A stretch of 23,556 nucleotides of DNA from assembly GCA_937969105.1 (NCBI GenBank), contig CALBUZ010000102.1:1-23556 (forward strand). The letters run 5' to 3'. Under the pieces are notes generated by a model, which did no database searches, was not told the origin of the DNA, and was given only the letters and a program-made list of their open reading frames with translations. Made by a program: the position numbers and the translations under genes. Each line of letters begins with the position of its first letter. Position 1 is the first letter of the stretch. Positions 7,057-14,510 of this stretch are shown in pieces. The stretch is from an uncultured Collinsella sp. GTDB lineage: Bacteria; Actinomycetota; Coriobacteriia; Coriobacteriales; Coriobacteriaceae.

Positions 7057-8256
7057 ATGGCTTCATCCACGAGCTTCATACCGTACCTATGCGTGGCGGC
7101 CGCGGCTTTTATCACGACCCTCCTCACGGTGCCCCTGGTCAAGCGCCTGGCAATCAAGCTCGACGCCGTCGACTATCCCTCCAAGCGCCGTATCAACACT
7201 AAGCCCATCCCGCGCATGGGCGGCACCGCGGTCTTTTTGGGCCTCGTCGTCGCCTGTATTGTGCAGATCCTGGGCACCTGGTACCTGGGCTGGCCGCCCG
7301 TTTTGGTACCGCACCCGCGCCTGCACATCAGCTACCCCGTGCTGGCACTCTCCTTTACCGTGATCTTTGCGACCGGCGCGATCGATGATGTCTTCCAGCT
7401 CAAGCCCAAGCAAAAGCTGGCCGGCCAGGTGCTCGCCGCGCTCATCGCCTGCATCGGCGGCTTAAAAATCGGCGTCATCATCAACCCGTTTGCCCCCGGC
7501 GAGATTATGCTCGGCTGGCTCGCCTACCCCATCACCATTGTCTACCTGGTGGCGTTCACCAACATCATCAACCTTATCGACGGCCTCGACGGCCTGGCCA
7601 CGGGCATTTGCGGCATCGCATCGTTCACCATGTTCACGATGGCCATGCTTTCGGGCCGCATCGACGCCGCCGCGCTCTCCATCGCGCTCTTTGGCTCGTG
7701 CGTGGCTTTTCTGCATTACAACTTCAACCCCGCGAGCATCTTCTTGGGCGACTCGGGGTCGCTGCTGTTGGGCTTCGCTTTGGGCTCCATCTCGCTGCTC
7801 AACGTGAGCCGCACCGCCGCGCTTACCTCGCTCATCATCCCGCTCATCGTGGCAGGCGTGCCCATCATCGACACGTTCAGCGCCATCGTGCGCCGCAAGC
7901 GGGCCCACATTAGCATCGGACAGGCCGACAAGGGCCATATCCACCACCGCCTAATCCAAGAGGGTTACAACCAAAAGCAGGCCGTGCTGCTCATCTACGC
8001 CTGGTGCATCATGCTTTCGGCCGGCGCCGCCGCGATCAATCAGGTCGAGGTGCCCACGCGCGTGCTCATCTTTGTCGTGCTCGCCATTGGCTCGGCCGCC
8101 TTCGCCAAGCACCTGCACCTTTTTGAGCCCGTCCTGCGCCACCATTACAACAAGCGCACACACGAGGACGAGCTGGTAACCCCCGACGACCCCGCTTTTA
8201 AGCAGGAGGAGCAAGCAGCCGAGGAACGTAAAGAAGAGCGCCACCACAAGCTCTAG
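7057..8256 (+). CDS. WecA/TagO-type undecaprenyl-phosphate sugar-1-phosphate transferase
   Basis: A polytopic membrane enzyme of the MraY/WecA family that transfers a sugar-1-phosphate, usually GlcNAc-1-P, from a UDP-sugar to polyprenyl phosphate. This is the first membrane step of wall teichoic acid, capsule or other envelope glycan synthesis. Family motifs in order are DYPSKRRINTKPIPRMGG (about 39-56), AIDDVF with the DD pair (about 108), NIINLIDGLDGLATG (169-183), FLGDSGS (229-235) and the cytosolic histidine motif KGHIHHRL (about 291-298) that marks WecA-type members. About ten hydrophobic segments are visible, and the C-terminal tail is hydrophilic and charged. ATG 7057 fits the family N-terminus, although its ribosome-binding site is weak. 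The frame runs on upstream to 6937 without family resemblance. Confidence 0.92.
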   Translation: MASSTSFIPYLCVAAAAFITTLLTVPLVKRLAIKLDAVDYPSKRRINTKPIPRMGGTAVFLGLVVACIVQILGTWYLGWPPVLVPHPRLHISYPVLALSFTVIFATGAIDDVFQLKPKQKLAGQVLAALIACIGGLKIGVIINPFAPGEIMLGWLAYPITIVYLVAFTNIINLIDGLDGLATGICGIASFTMFTMAMLSGRIDAAALSIALFGSCVAFLHYNFNPASIFLGDSGSLLLGFALGSISLLNVSRTAALTSLIIPLIVAGVPIIDTFSAIVRRKRAHISIGQADKGHIHHRLIQEGYNQKQAVLLIYAWCIMLSAGAAAINQVEVPTRVLIFVVLAIGSAAFAKHLHLFEPVLRHHYNKRTHEDELVTPDDPAFKQEEQAAEERKEERHHKL

Positions 8257-8416
8257 GATAAGCTGCCGAGGATGCGCCCAGGCAACGCTGGCCAAGCGCA
8301 GCCGCGCCGCACCCATCGCACAAGCCGCCCCTCTCCCGCCCCTCGCCTACTTACGCCCCACCCCTTTCGATAAACGCGTTATCATTTTGACCAATACGCA
8401 TACGTTAGGAGCAATC

Positions 8417-9466
8417 ATGCCAAACGAGAACAGCTACGAAGTCGCGCTGCAAAAGAGCAACGCCATTCGCGAGGGTCTGGCCAAGACGCCCGAGAAGTTC
8501 ACCATGCTTACCGGCGACCGCCCCACCGGACGCTTGCACCTGGGCCACTACTTTGGCACCCTCAAGGGCCGCGTGGAGCTGCAGAACATGGGCGCCAAGA
8601 CCAACGTGCTCATCGCAGACTACCAGGTCATCACCGACCGCGACACCACCGAGCACATCCAGGACAACGTGTACAACATGGTCATGGACTACCTTGCCTG
8701 CGGCATCGACCCCGACAAGACTATGATCTACGCGCACTCCGCCGTACCCGCCGCCAACCAGCTCATGCTGCCGTTCCTGTCGCTGGTCTCCGAGGCCGAG
8801 CTGGCGCGCAACCCCACGGTCAAGGCCGAGATGGAGGCCTCGGGCCACGAGCTTACCGGCCTTCTGCTCACCTACCCGGTGCACCAGGCCTGCGACATTC
8901 TGTTCTGCAAGGGCAACGTGGTGCCCGTCGGTCGCGATCAGCTGCCGCACATCGAGCTCACCCGCACCATCGCACGCCGCTTTAACAACCGCTACGGCAA
9001 GGTATTTCCCGAGGTCGAGGCGCTGCTGTCCGAGACCCCGCTGCTGCCCGGCCTTGACGGTCGCAAGATGAGCAAGAGCTACGGCAACGCCATCAATATT
9101 TCGATGACCGCCGAGGAGACGGCGAAGCGCATCAAGAAGAGCCAGACCGACTCCGAGCGCATGATCACGTTCGATCCCGAGAACCGCCCCGGCGTATCCG
9201 GTCTGCTTTCGACGGCCGCCATCTGCACCGGTCGTTCCGAGGTCGAGATTGCCGAGGAGATCGGCATGGGCGGCTCCGGCCAGCTCAAGAAGTACGTGAC
9301 CGAGGCCGTCAACGAGTACTTCGCCCCAATCCGTGAGCGTCGCCAGCGCTACGAAAACGACCTGGATTACGTCAAGGACGTGCTGCACGAGGGCAATCGC
9401 CGCGCCAACGAGATCGCTGAGCAGACCCTGGCCGAGGTTCGGGACGCAATGGGCATGGTGTACTAG
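8417..9466 (+). CDS. trpS: Tryptophanyl-tRNA synthetase
   Basis: Cytoplasmic class I synthetase that charges tRNA-Trp with tryptophan. 349 residues, the usual bacterial length. The N-terminus reaches the HIGH-like motif HLGH (residues 41-44 in TGDRPTGRLHLGHYFGTL), and the KMSKS loop is GRKMSKSYGN near residues 215-224. Residues typical of the substrate pocket and dimer interface are seen in IADYQVITDRDT and GRDQLPHIELTR. ATG 8417 has GGAG six bases upstream; the longer frame from 8387 has no such site. There is no T-box or other tryptophan-responsive leader in the 160 bases upstream. A strong terminator follows 35 bases after the stop. Confidence 0.97.
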   Translation: MPNENSYEVALQKSNAIREGLAKTPEKFTMLTGDRPTGRLHLGHYFGTLKGRVELQNMGAKTNVLIADYQVITDRDTTEHIQDNVYNMVMDYLACGIDPDKTMIYAHSAVPAANQLMLPFLSLVSEAELARNPTVKAEMEASGHELTGLLLTYPVHQACDILFCKGNVVPVGRDQLPHIELTRTIARRFNNRYGKVFPEVEALLSETPLLPGLDGRKMSKSYGNAINISMTAEETAKRIKKSQTDSERMITFDPENRPGVSGLLSTAAICTGRSEVEIAEEIGMGGSGQLKKYVTEAVNEYFAPIRERRQRYENDLDYVKDVLHEGNRRANEIAEQTLAEVRDAMGMVY

Positions 9467-9501
9467 ACCGATCTGCTGGCTTGAGCTGTCGATTGTTTTA
9501 G

Positions 9502-9529
9502 GGCGGGCGCTTCGGCGTCCGCCTTTTTT
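9502..9529 (+). terminator. Intrinsic terminator of trpS
   Basis: A 9-bp GC-rich stem GGCGGGCGC/GCGTCCGCC with one G-U pair and a stable TTCG loop (9511-9514), followed by six T residues (9524-9529). Confidence 0.92.
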
Positions 9530-9576
9530 GGTGCCCGACCGGTTCGGCTCTGCCCGTTGCACTCCCCCGACAAACA

Positions 9577-9618
9577 GGAACAGGCCCGCTGGCAGATAGT
9601 TGCCAGCGGGCCTGTTCC
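9577..9618. repeat. Perfect 18-bp-stem hairpin
   Basis: The arms GGAACAGGCCCGCTGGCA (9577-9594) and its exact reverse complement (9601-9618) enclose GATAGT. No T-run follows on either strand, and a proper terminator already ends trpS, so this is not simply a terminator. The following 9619-9802 holds nothing I recognise. Confidence 0.8.
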
Positions 9619-9802
9619 CGAAGTACACCGTTGAATCGCACAGAGGGGAGGGATGCGAATCAAACTCAACAGGGCAGGCTTTTTCATCGCCTATTGCCTG
9701 CTCCGTTGCTGAAACCAATATAGTTCACCGTGGTTTACTTTCTAGCGTCAATATGCGCCGCCATACCTTCTCCATAAGTTAGCTCCGGTAAACCTGCAAC
9801 GG

Positions 9803-9843
9803 AAAACCACCACAAAGGGGACAGGCACCTTTGTGGTGGTTTT
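9803..9843 (+). repeat. ACCACCACAAAGG hairpin repeat, copy 1
   Basis: Arms AAACCACCACAAAGG and CCTTTGTGGTGGTTT surround the asymmetric core GGACAGGCA, which gives the element an orientation (plus here). A and T runs at the two ends mean it could terminate transcription in either direction. It is placed between convergent trpS and the MGMT-like gene. Confidence 0.85.
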
Positions 9844-9859
9844 GGCCACTGCAGAGCCG

Positions 9860-10180
9860 CTAGAGTCCGGCAGGCCAGCGACAGGCGGCCAAGTCGACGT
9901 GCATGTCGTCCTTAAACGCCACACCCTCCCCTAGCAATAGCTCACGTTGAGCATCGGGGCCGCCAAAGGCAAAGCCTTCGCAAATGCGACCGTCGGCAAA
10001 CACCACACGATGGCAGGGAATCTGGCCGGGGCGCGGATTACTATGCAGGGCATACCCCACGTACCGCGCACTCCGCGGACGACCGGCGAGCAGCGCCACC
10101 TGACCGTAGGTGGCGACCATCCCCTCGGGAATCTGCTCGACCACCTCGTACACCCGTTCAAAAAAGCCCTCAGACGCCAT
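9860..10180 (-). CDS. MGMT-family alkyltransferase-like DNA-binding protein, short form
   Basis: 106 residues from ATG 10180 (GGGAG seven bases upstream). It corresponds to the C-terminal DNA-binding and active-site domain of O6-methylguanine-DNA methyltransferase: VATYGQVALLAGRPRSARYV, then NPRPGQIPCHRVVFADGRIC. The PCHRV motif keeps the alkyl-acceptor cysteine, unlike Atl proteins, where it is replaced by tryptophan. The N-terminal domain of full-length enzymes (usually about 160-180 residues in total) is missing and there is no room for it upstream. It could be a minimal alkyltransferase or a damage-recognition protein. Copies 1 and 2 of the hairpin repeat bracket the gene. Confidence 0.88.
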   Translation of the reverse strand: MASEGFFERVYEVVEQIPEGMVATYGQVALLAGRPRSARYVGYALHSNPRPGQIPCHRVVFADGRICEGFAFGGPDAQRELLLGEGVAFKDDMHVDLAACRWPAGL

Positions 10181-10209
10181 TGCTCGCTCCCTTCCACCCG
10201 GAAAAGCAT

Positions 10210-10248
10210 AAACCACCACAAAGGTGCCTGTCCCCTTTGTGGTGGTTT
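10210..10248 (-). repeat. ACCACCACAAAGG hairpin repeat, copy 2
   Basis: Same arms as copy 1, with the core reversed (TGCCTGTCC), so it is in opposite orientation. It starts 12 bases before the DegV stop codon and 30 bases upstream of the MGMT-like start. It is a likely terminator for the DegV transcript. Confidence 0.85.
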
Positions 10249-10260
10249 ATGGCAAGTCGG

Positions 10261-11115
10261 TTAATTGGCGGGCTGGAAGAAGGCTACGGCTACGGCGCCG
10301 GGACCTACGTGGGTGCCGATGGTGGCGCCGATAGTGTGGACGGGCAGCTCGCCCTCGGTGTGGCCAGCCCACAGCGCCGCACTGTCATCGATATACTTCT
10401 TGAGCACCGCGTCCGAAAGGCCCGTATAGCCGAGCGCCAGCGGCATGGAAAAGTCGACGCCGCCCGCCTGCTCGACCTTCTGGTTCAACAAGTTTCGACC
10501 GTTTTTGGAACCGCGCGCCTTGCCCAACTGCACGATGAGGCCGTCCTCGGCGGCCACGACCGGCTTCACGTTGAGCAGCGTACCCACGGCGCCGGCCGCA
10601 GCAGACAGACGACCGCCACGCACCAGATACTCCAACGTCTCGAGCAGGCCGATAACCACCACGCGGTCGCGCACGGCCTCGACCGCTGCCGCGATCTGGG
10701 CCGCACTACGGCCCTCGTCCACCAAGCGCAGCGCATACTCGACCAGCACGCGCTCGCCCAAGGTCACGTTATTGCTATCCACGACGAACACGTCGCCGCC
10801 CGGCGCCTCGGCAAGTGCCGTACGAGCGCTCTGGTTGGTGCCCGAAAGCTTGGCGCCCACGGTAATAATCACCGCCTCGTCGCCGGCCTCACGCGCCTCG
10901 GCAATCGCCTGCGAAAACGCGTACGGGTTGACCTGGCCGGTCTTGGGCAGCTCGTCGCGCTCCACGAGCATCTCGTAAAAGCGCTGGTGATCGATGTCGA
11001 CACCATCCATGTACACATCGGTGCCAAAGGTGACGGACAGCGGCAAAACAGCCAGTGCCGGATGCTCGGCCGACGACATATCGCTCGCGGAATCGGTAAT
11101 AATACGAATGGACAT
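10261..11115 (-). CDS. DegV family protein (fatty-acid binding)
   Basis: 284 residues from ATG 11115 (AAAGGA six bases upstream); the longer frame from 11163 starts inside the spacer. DegV/FakB-type proteins bind a single fatty acid and, in Firmicutes, present it to the FakA kinase for phospholipid synthesis. The signature N-terminus IRIITDSASDMS, the loop VGAKLSGTNQSARTA near residue 90, and ETLEYLVRGGRLSAAAG followed by LLNVKPV are all visible. The C-terminal HTIGATIGTHVGPGAVAVAF provides the conserved histidine/glycine ligand region. A MarR regulator lies 119 bases upstream on the same strand and may control it. No fakA-like gene is in the window. Confidence 0.94.
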   Translation of the reverse strand: MSIRIITDSASDMSSAEHPALAVLPLSVTFGTDVYMDGVDIDHQRFYEMLVERDELPKTGQVNPYAFSQAIAEAREAGDEAVIITVGAKLSGTNQSARTALAEAPGGDVFVVDSNNVTLGERVLVEYALRLVDEGRSAAQIAAAVEAVRDRVVVIGLLETLEYLVRGGRLSAAAGAVGTLLNVKPVVAAEDGLIVQLGKARGSKNGRNLLNQKVEQAGGVDFSMPLALGYTGLSDAVLKKYIDDSAALWAGHTEGELPVHTIGATIGTHVGPGAVAVAFFQPAN

Positions 11116-11234
11116 AGCGAATCCTTTCTTGCGCGGACCTCGCGCGGGGAATTTTGACAGCAATGCCCCGGCACGGTATACGCGCTCAAACGGGACTATG
11201 CAGTTATTAATTGGAAGCAGATGCCTTGGCGGCC

Positions 11235-11684
11235 TTAGATCTCGCGCAAGGTGTTGAGAATCGTACGCAGCGACGCATACATCTGCTCGCGCTGCTCCAC
11301 GCCCATGGCCTTACCGGTGGTGTCGAGCACTTCACGAATGATGCGATCGGCCTCGCTCATGCTCTCGCCGCCCAGGGCAGTCAGGCGCACCGGGGCACGG
11401 TACTTGACGGCCGCATCACCCGAGTCATCGACCTCGACGTAGCCGCCCTCCTCCAGATGTGCCAGTGTGCGCGAAACGGCGGCTCGGGTAACGCCGGCCA
11501 TGCGGGCGAGGTCGGCGCCAGTCAGGCCGTCCTTGCTGCGCTCAAGATAGTACAGGCACATGACGTCGGAGCCTTTGAGGCCCAGCCTTGCACCTTCGGA
11601 CGTCTTGATACGCTGAATCTCCTTGTAGAGGCCGCTGATCAGTCCGACAAAGTCCTCAAAACGTGTCTCGTCGTTCCACTGCAT
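11235..11684 (-). CDS. MarR family transcriptional regulator
   Basis: 149 residues with the MarR arrangement: an N-terminal dimerisation helix, then a winged helix-turn-helix in GLTGADLARMAGVTRAAVSRTLAHLEEGGYVEVDDS (about 53-88), a wing ending in YRAPVRLTALGG, and C-terminal helices. Such proteins are dimeric repressors that often respond to small ligands. ATG 11684 follows AAAGGCGG. An inverted repeat 25 bases upstream is a plausible self-operator. Its position directly before the DegV gene suggests a role in lipid or envelope metabolism, but the ligand cannot be told. Confidence 0.92.
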   Translation of the reverse strand: MQWNDETRFEDFVGLISGLYKEIQRIKTSEGARLGLKGSDVMCLYYLERSKDGLTGADLARMAGVTRAAVSRTLAHLEEGGYVEVDDSGDAAVKYRAPVRLTALGGESMSEADRIIREVLDTTGKAMGVEQREQMYASLRTILNTLREI

Positions 11685-11709
11685 GGTGACGACCGCCTTT
11701 CGCTTACAT

Positions 11710-11729
11710 GATGCTAACGGGTAAACATC
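11710..11729. promoter_or_regulatory. Candidate MarR operator
   Basis: Imperfect inverted repeat GATGCTAAC-GG-GTAAACATC: half-sites match in 7 of 9 positions with a 2-base spacer. It lies just upstream of the MarR start, where autoregulatory operators of this family usually sit. Confidence 0.45.
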
Positions 11730-11788
11730 TTAGACGCAGAAGGCAACACCCATATCCAAACATCCCAATTGTTAACCCATCAACATAA

Positions 11789-11827
11789 AAACCACCACAA
11801 AGGGGACAGGCACCTTTGTGGTGGTTT
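11789..11827 (+). repeat. ACCACCACAAAGG hairpin repeat, copy 3
   Basis: Perfect 15-base arms with the core in plus orientation, as in copy 1. It lies just past the stop of the B3/4-domain gene and about 60 bases upstream of the candidate MarR operator. Confidence 0.85.
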
Positions 11828-11853
11828 GGGGCATCAATAGGTTCTAGGCGCCG

Positions 11854-12573
11854 CTACAGCTCCATGCAGGGATTGTCGCGGGTCACTAGGGTCTTAACGA
11901 CGACCGTCGCTCCCAGATAGTGCTCGAGCAGCTCGGCCAAGCGATCGATGGCGGCCTGGCAATCCCCCATCCGCTCGGGCTCCACGCACTCAATCGCCAG
12001 AAATGCGTCCGCCGAATCATCGGACAGCGCCGTACGAACGCCATCGCGCCAGTTCCAGCAACGGCACACGGCGCCCGCATCATCGATATAGGCAAGCTCA
12101 CCGGGCAGCGTCGGATCATCCGCCTCCTCGCCAAGTGGCAAGAACGCGTCGCCGCCGTCAGTCACCGCCAGGCGCAGACTTCCTTCAATAGCATGCAAGT
12201 CCTCACCGCCAACGGGCAGCGCATAAGTCAACGAAATCGTGTTGTAGATATCCACCGCCGGCGTGATGTGGCCGACCGGCTTGCCTTTGAGCACGCGCTT
12301 GAGCAGGTTCTCGATCGAGCAACGCGCGCCCTTCTTGGTCTTGAACAGACGATAGGCCTCGCGCCATGCCTTAACCGGCGCATTCTCGCTGATGGTATCA
12401 CTCGTCAGGTGGCGCTCTGCATCGATGTTGGCGCGGTCAAGCAGTGCGGCAATCGCATCCACGTCCTCCTGGGAAATCAGAGCCGCGGGCTTCATGCCCT
12501 TTACGACCACGACGCCGACCGCCGCCTGTGGAAACAGCTCCCAAAACGAATTCTCGGCAACGAAACTCTTCAT
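11854..12573 (-). CDS. Solo B3/4 domain protein (PheRS-beta-like)
   Basis: 239 residues from ATG 12573 (GGGAG five bases upstream; the frame extends to 12600 without a better start). It resembles stand-alone B3/4 domain proteins (COG3382), related to the editing domain of phenylalanyl-tRNA synthetase beta. Supporting stretches are the helical N-terminal segment ending in WREAYRLFKTKKGARCSIENLL (about residues 70-92) and the domain core GHITPAVDIYNTISLTYALPVGGEDLHAIEG. The core is followed by LGEEADDPTLPGELAYIDDAG and RCWNWRDGVRTAL. The likely role is nucleic-acid or mischarged-tRNA interaction, but the family is poorly characterised. A possible attenuator lies 40 bases upstream, and repeat copies 3 and 4 bracket the unit. 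Confidence 0.85.
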   Translation of the reverse strand: MKSFVAENSFWELFPQAAVGVVVVKGMKPAALISQEDVDAIAALLDRANIDAERHLTSDTISENAPVKAWREAYRLFKTKKGARCSIENLLKRVLKGKPVGHITPAVDIYNTISLTYALPVGGEDLHAIEGSLRLAVTDGGDAFLPLGEEADDPTLPGELAYIDDAGAVCRCWNWRDGVRTALSDDSADAFLAIECVEPERMGDCQAAIDRLAELLEHYLGATVVVKTLVTRDNPCMEL

Positions 12574-12613
12574 ACGTGCTCCCTTCACGATTCGCGCCAA
12601 TACGGGCGCCTAA

Positions 12614-12674
12614 ACAAAAAGCGCCCTCACAGCGGCCACCTTCAAAGTCCTACGGTGCCGCCACAAGAGCGCTT
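12614..12674 (-). terminator. Terminator/attenuator before the B3/4 gene
   Basis: On the minus strand an outer stem AGCGC/GCGCT extended by TC/GA encloses an inner stem GCGGCACC with GGTGGCCGC (one bulge), and a TTTTTGTTT run follows. It ends about 40 bases before the B3/4 start codon. It may be a second terminator for pckA or a conditional terminator in the leader of the B3/4 gene. Upstream of it, 12680-12702 adds a GCCCCC/GGGGGC hairpin. Confidence 0.6.
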
Positions 12675-12742
12675 ACGCTGCCCCCATCCGGAGAAGGGGG
12701 CGATATGTCAGGCGTATTGTAACCTGAGTCATCCGCCCAAGC

Positions 12743-12783
12743 AAAACCACCACAAAGGTGCCTGTCCCCTTTGCGGTGGTTTT
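12743..12783 (-). repeat. ACCACCACAAAGG hairpin repeat, copy 4
   Basis: Core in minus orientation, as in copy 2. One arm has a T-to-C change that gives an A-C mismatch in a plus transcript but a G-U pair in a minus transcript. That fits selection as a terminator for pckA, whose stop lies 15 bases upstream on that strand. Confidence 0.85.
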
Positions 12784-12798
12784 GGGTCTGAGGCGACG

Positions 12799-14469
12799 CT
12801 AGTGGCGGAGTCCCAGCAGGCCTCGGCCGCGATGGCGGGCCTCGACGGGCACCTGGGCGTGCGGGCCGGCGGCTTTGACGGACTCGGGCAGGTGCGAGTA
12901 CTTCTTCTCGAAGTTCTCCTCGAACATCACCGCCAGGTTGTGCGCGGCCTCGTCGTAGCGCGCAGTGCTCTGCCAGTACTGGCGCGGCACCAGGATACCG
13001 TCGGGTACACCGTGGCACGTAGTGGGAATGTCGACATTAAAGATGTCGTCGTGCACAAACTCGCTGTCCTCGATGGTACCGTCGAGGGCGCGAGCGACCA
13101 GTGAGCGCGTGTAGGCAAGCTCGATGCGATGACCCACGCCGTAGCCACCGCCAATCCAGCCGGTGTTGACCAGGTAGACGCGCGTGCGGCCGTCGGCGAT
13201 GCGCTCGCCGAGCATCTTAGCGTAGACCATGGGGTCGAGCGGCATAAACGGCTCCCCGAACAGCGAGGAGAACGTGGGCGTAGGCTCGGTGACGCCGACC
13301 TCGGTGCCGGGGATCTTGGCCGTAAAGCCCGTCACAAAGTGGTACATGGCGGCATCGGCCGTCAGACGTGAGATGGGCGGCAACACGCCAAAGGCATCGC
13401 AGGTCAAAAACAGCACGACGCTCGGGGTAGTACCCATGCCCTTGGTCCACGCGTTGGGGATATGCTCGACGGGATAGGCCACGCGCGTGTTATGCGTGAT
13501 CGAGACGTCATCGTAGTTGGGCTTGCGATTCTCATCGAGCACCACGTTTTCGCAGATGGCGCCAAAGCGGACGGCGTTAAAGATCTCGGGCTCGTGGAAC
13601 GCGTCCAGGCCCTCGCACTTGGCGTAGCAGCCGCCCTCGACGTTAAAGATGCCCATATCGGACCAGCCGTGCTCGTCGTCGCCGATCAGCAGGCGCGTGG
13701 GGTTGGCCGAAAGCGTGGTCTTGCCGGTGCCGGACAGGCCAAAGAACACCGCGGTCTCGTGCGTGACGGGATCCATGCTGGCCGAGCAATGCATGGGCAG
13801 TACGTCGTCCTCGACGGGCAGCAGGTAGTTCATGACGCTGAAGATGGACTTTTTAATCTCGCCGGAGTAGCCGGTACCAGCGACCAGAATCACGCGCTCC
13901 TGGAAATTGATGACCACCGCGGCGCTGGAGTTGAGGCCCTTGATGGCGGGGTCACACTGGTAACCTGGCGCGGCAAGGACGCAGAAGTCCGGCTCACCGG
14001 TACGCGCGATTTCGCGGGCAAGCGGGCGGGCGAGCATCTGCTTAATAAAGAGCGCCTGGCTGGCACGCTCGCAGGCGACAAGCAGGCGACGCGTATGGTT
14101 GCGGTCGGCGCCGGCCATGCCGCGGGTGACGAACACATCACGCTCGTTGAGATAGTCGACGATGCCGGCTTTGATGGCCTCGTAGCTCTCGACAGACAGC
14201 GGACGGTTGACTGCGCCCCAGGCAATCTTGTCGTGCACGTCGGGCGTGTCGACGATAAAGCGGTCGTTGGGTGAACGTCCGGTACGCTCCCCCGTCTCGA
14301 TCACGAGTGCGCCGTTGGAGGCCATACGGCCCTCTTCGCGGCGGATGGCATACTCGACAAGCTCGGCTGCCGGCAGGTCAACTAACAGGCGGGGCTGGTT
14401 CTCGGCAGGGTCTTCGACCAGCGTAATGCCAAAGTTGGACAGAACTTCTGCAGGGGTAACACCTGGCAT
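12799..14469 (-). CDS. pckA: Phosphoenolpyruvate carboxykinase (ATP)
   Basis: Interconverts oxaloacetate plus ATP with phosphoenolpyruvate, CO2 and ADP. In fermentative gut bacteria it often runs towards oxaloacetate, making ATP. 556 residues from ATG 14469, which has a near-perfect AAAGGAGG four bases upstream; the frame extends to 14583 without signal. Motifs are GERTGRSPNDRFIVD (about residue 56), the PEPCK-specific P-loop GLSGTGKTTLS near residue 244, the kinase-2 loop LIGDDEHGWSD near residue 265, and NTGWIGGGYGVGHRI with the following arginine-rich adenine-binding region. Length and motifs are of the ATP-dependent type. Two palindromes upstream may be regulatory. Confidence 0.96.
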   Translation of the reverse strand: MPGVTPAEVLSNFGITLVEDPAENQPRLLVDLPAAELVEYAIRREEGRMASNGALVIETGERTGRSPNDRFIVDTPDVHDKIAWGAVNRPLSVESYEAIKAGIVDYLNERDVFVTRGMAGADRNHTRRLLVACERASQALFIKQMLARPLAREIARTGEPDFCVLAAPGYQCDPAIKGLNSSAAVVINFQERVILVAGTGYSGEIKKSIFSVMNYLLPVEDDVLPMHCSASMDPVTHETAVFFGLSGTGKTTLSANPTRLLIGDDEHGWSDMGIFNVEGGCYAKCEGLDAFHEPEIFNAVRFGAICENVVLDENRKPNYDDVSITHNTRVAYPVEHIPNAWTKGMGTTPSVVLFLTCDAFGVLPPISRLTADAAMYHFVTGFTAKIPGTEVGVTEPTPTFSSLFGEPFMPLDPMVYAKMLGERIADGRTRVYLVNTGWIGGGYGVGHRIELAYTRSLVARALDGTIEDSEFVHDDIFNVDIPTTCHGVPDGILVPRQYWQSTARYDEAAHNLAVMFEENFEKKYSHLPESVKAAGPHAQVPVEARHRGRGLLGLRH

Positions 14470-14510
14470 GGGGCCTCCTTTAAAAGCGCGACACATGGAC
14501 GCAGCGCGTA

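Noticed and set aside
8257..8416. Possible T-box or trp-responsive leader of trpS
   Set aside because: No specifier stem, no AGGGTGGAACCGCG-type box and no terminator hairpin are visible.
9619..9680. A tRNA-like T-arm pattern on the minus strand
   Set aside because: Only a GTTTGATTC-like stretch is present; no acceptor, D or anticodon arms can be formed around it.
8405..9718. A 437-codon minus-strand frame opposite trpS
   Set aside because: Antisense shadow of trpS; it also runs through the trpS terminator and the 18-bp hairpin.
9600..9782. 60-codon plus-strand frame after the trpS terminator
   Set aside because: No ribosome-binding site, it starts inside the hairpin, and the product is unrecognisable. 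It could be a remnant, but nothing supports it.
9803..12783. The four similar hairpins as a CRISPR array
   Set aside because: The copies are hundreds of bases apart with genes between them, alternate in orientation, and have no regular spacers or cas genes.
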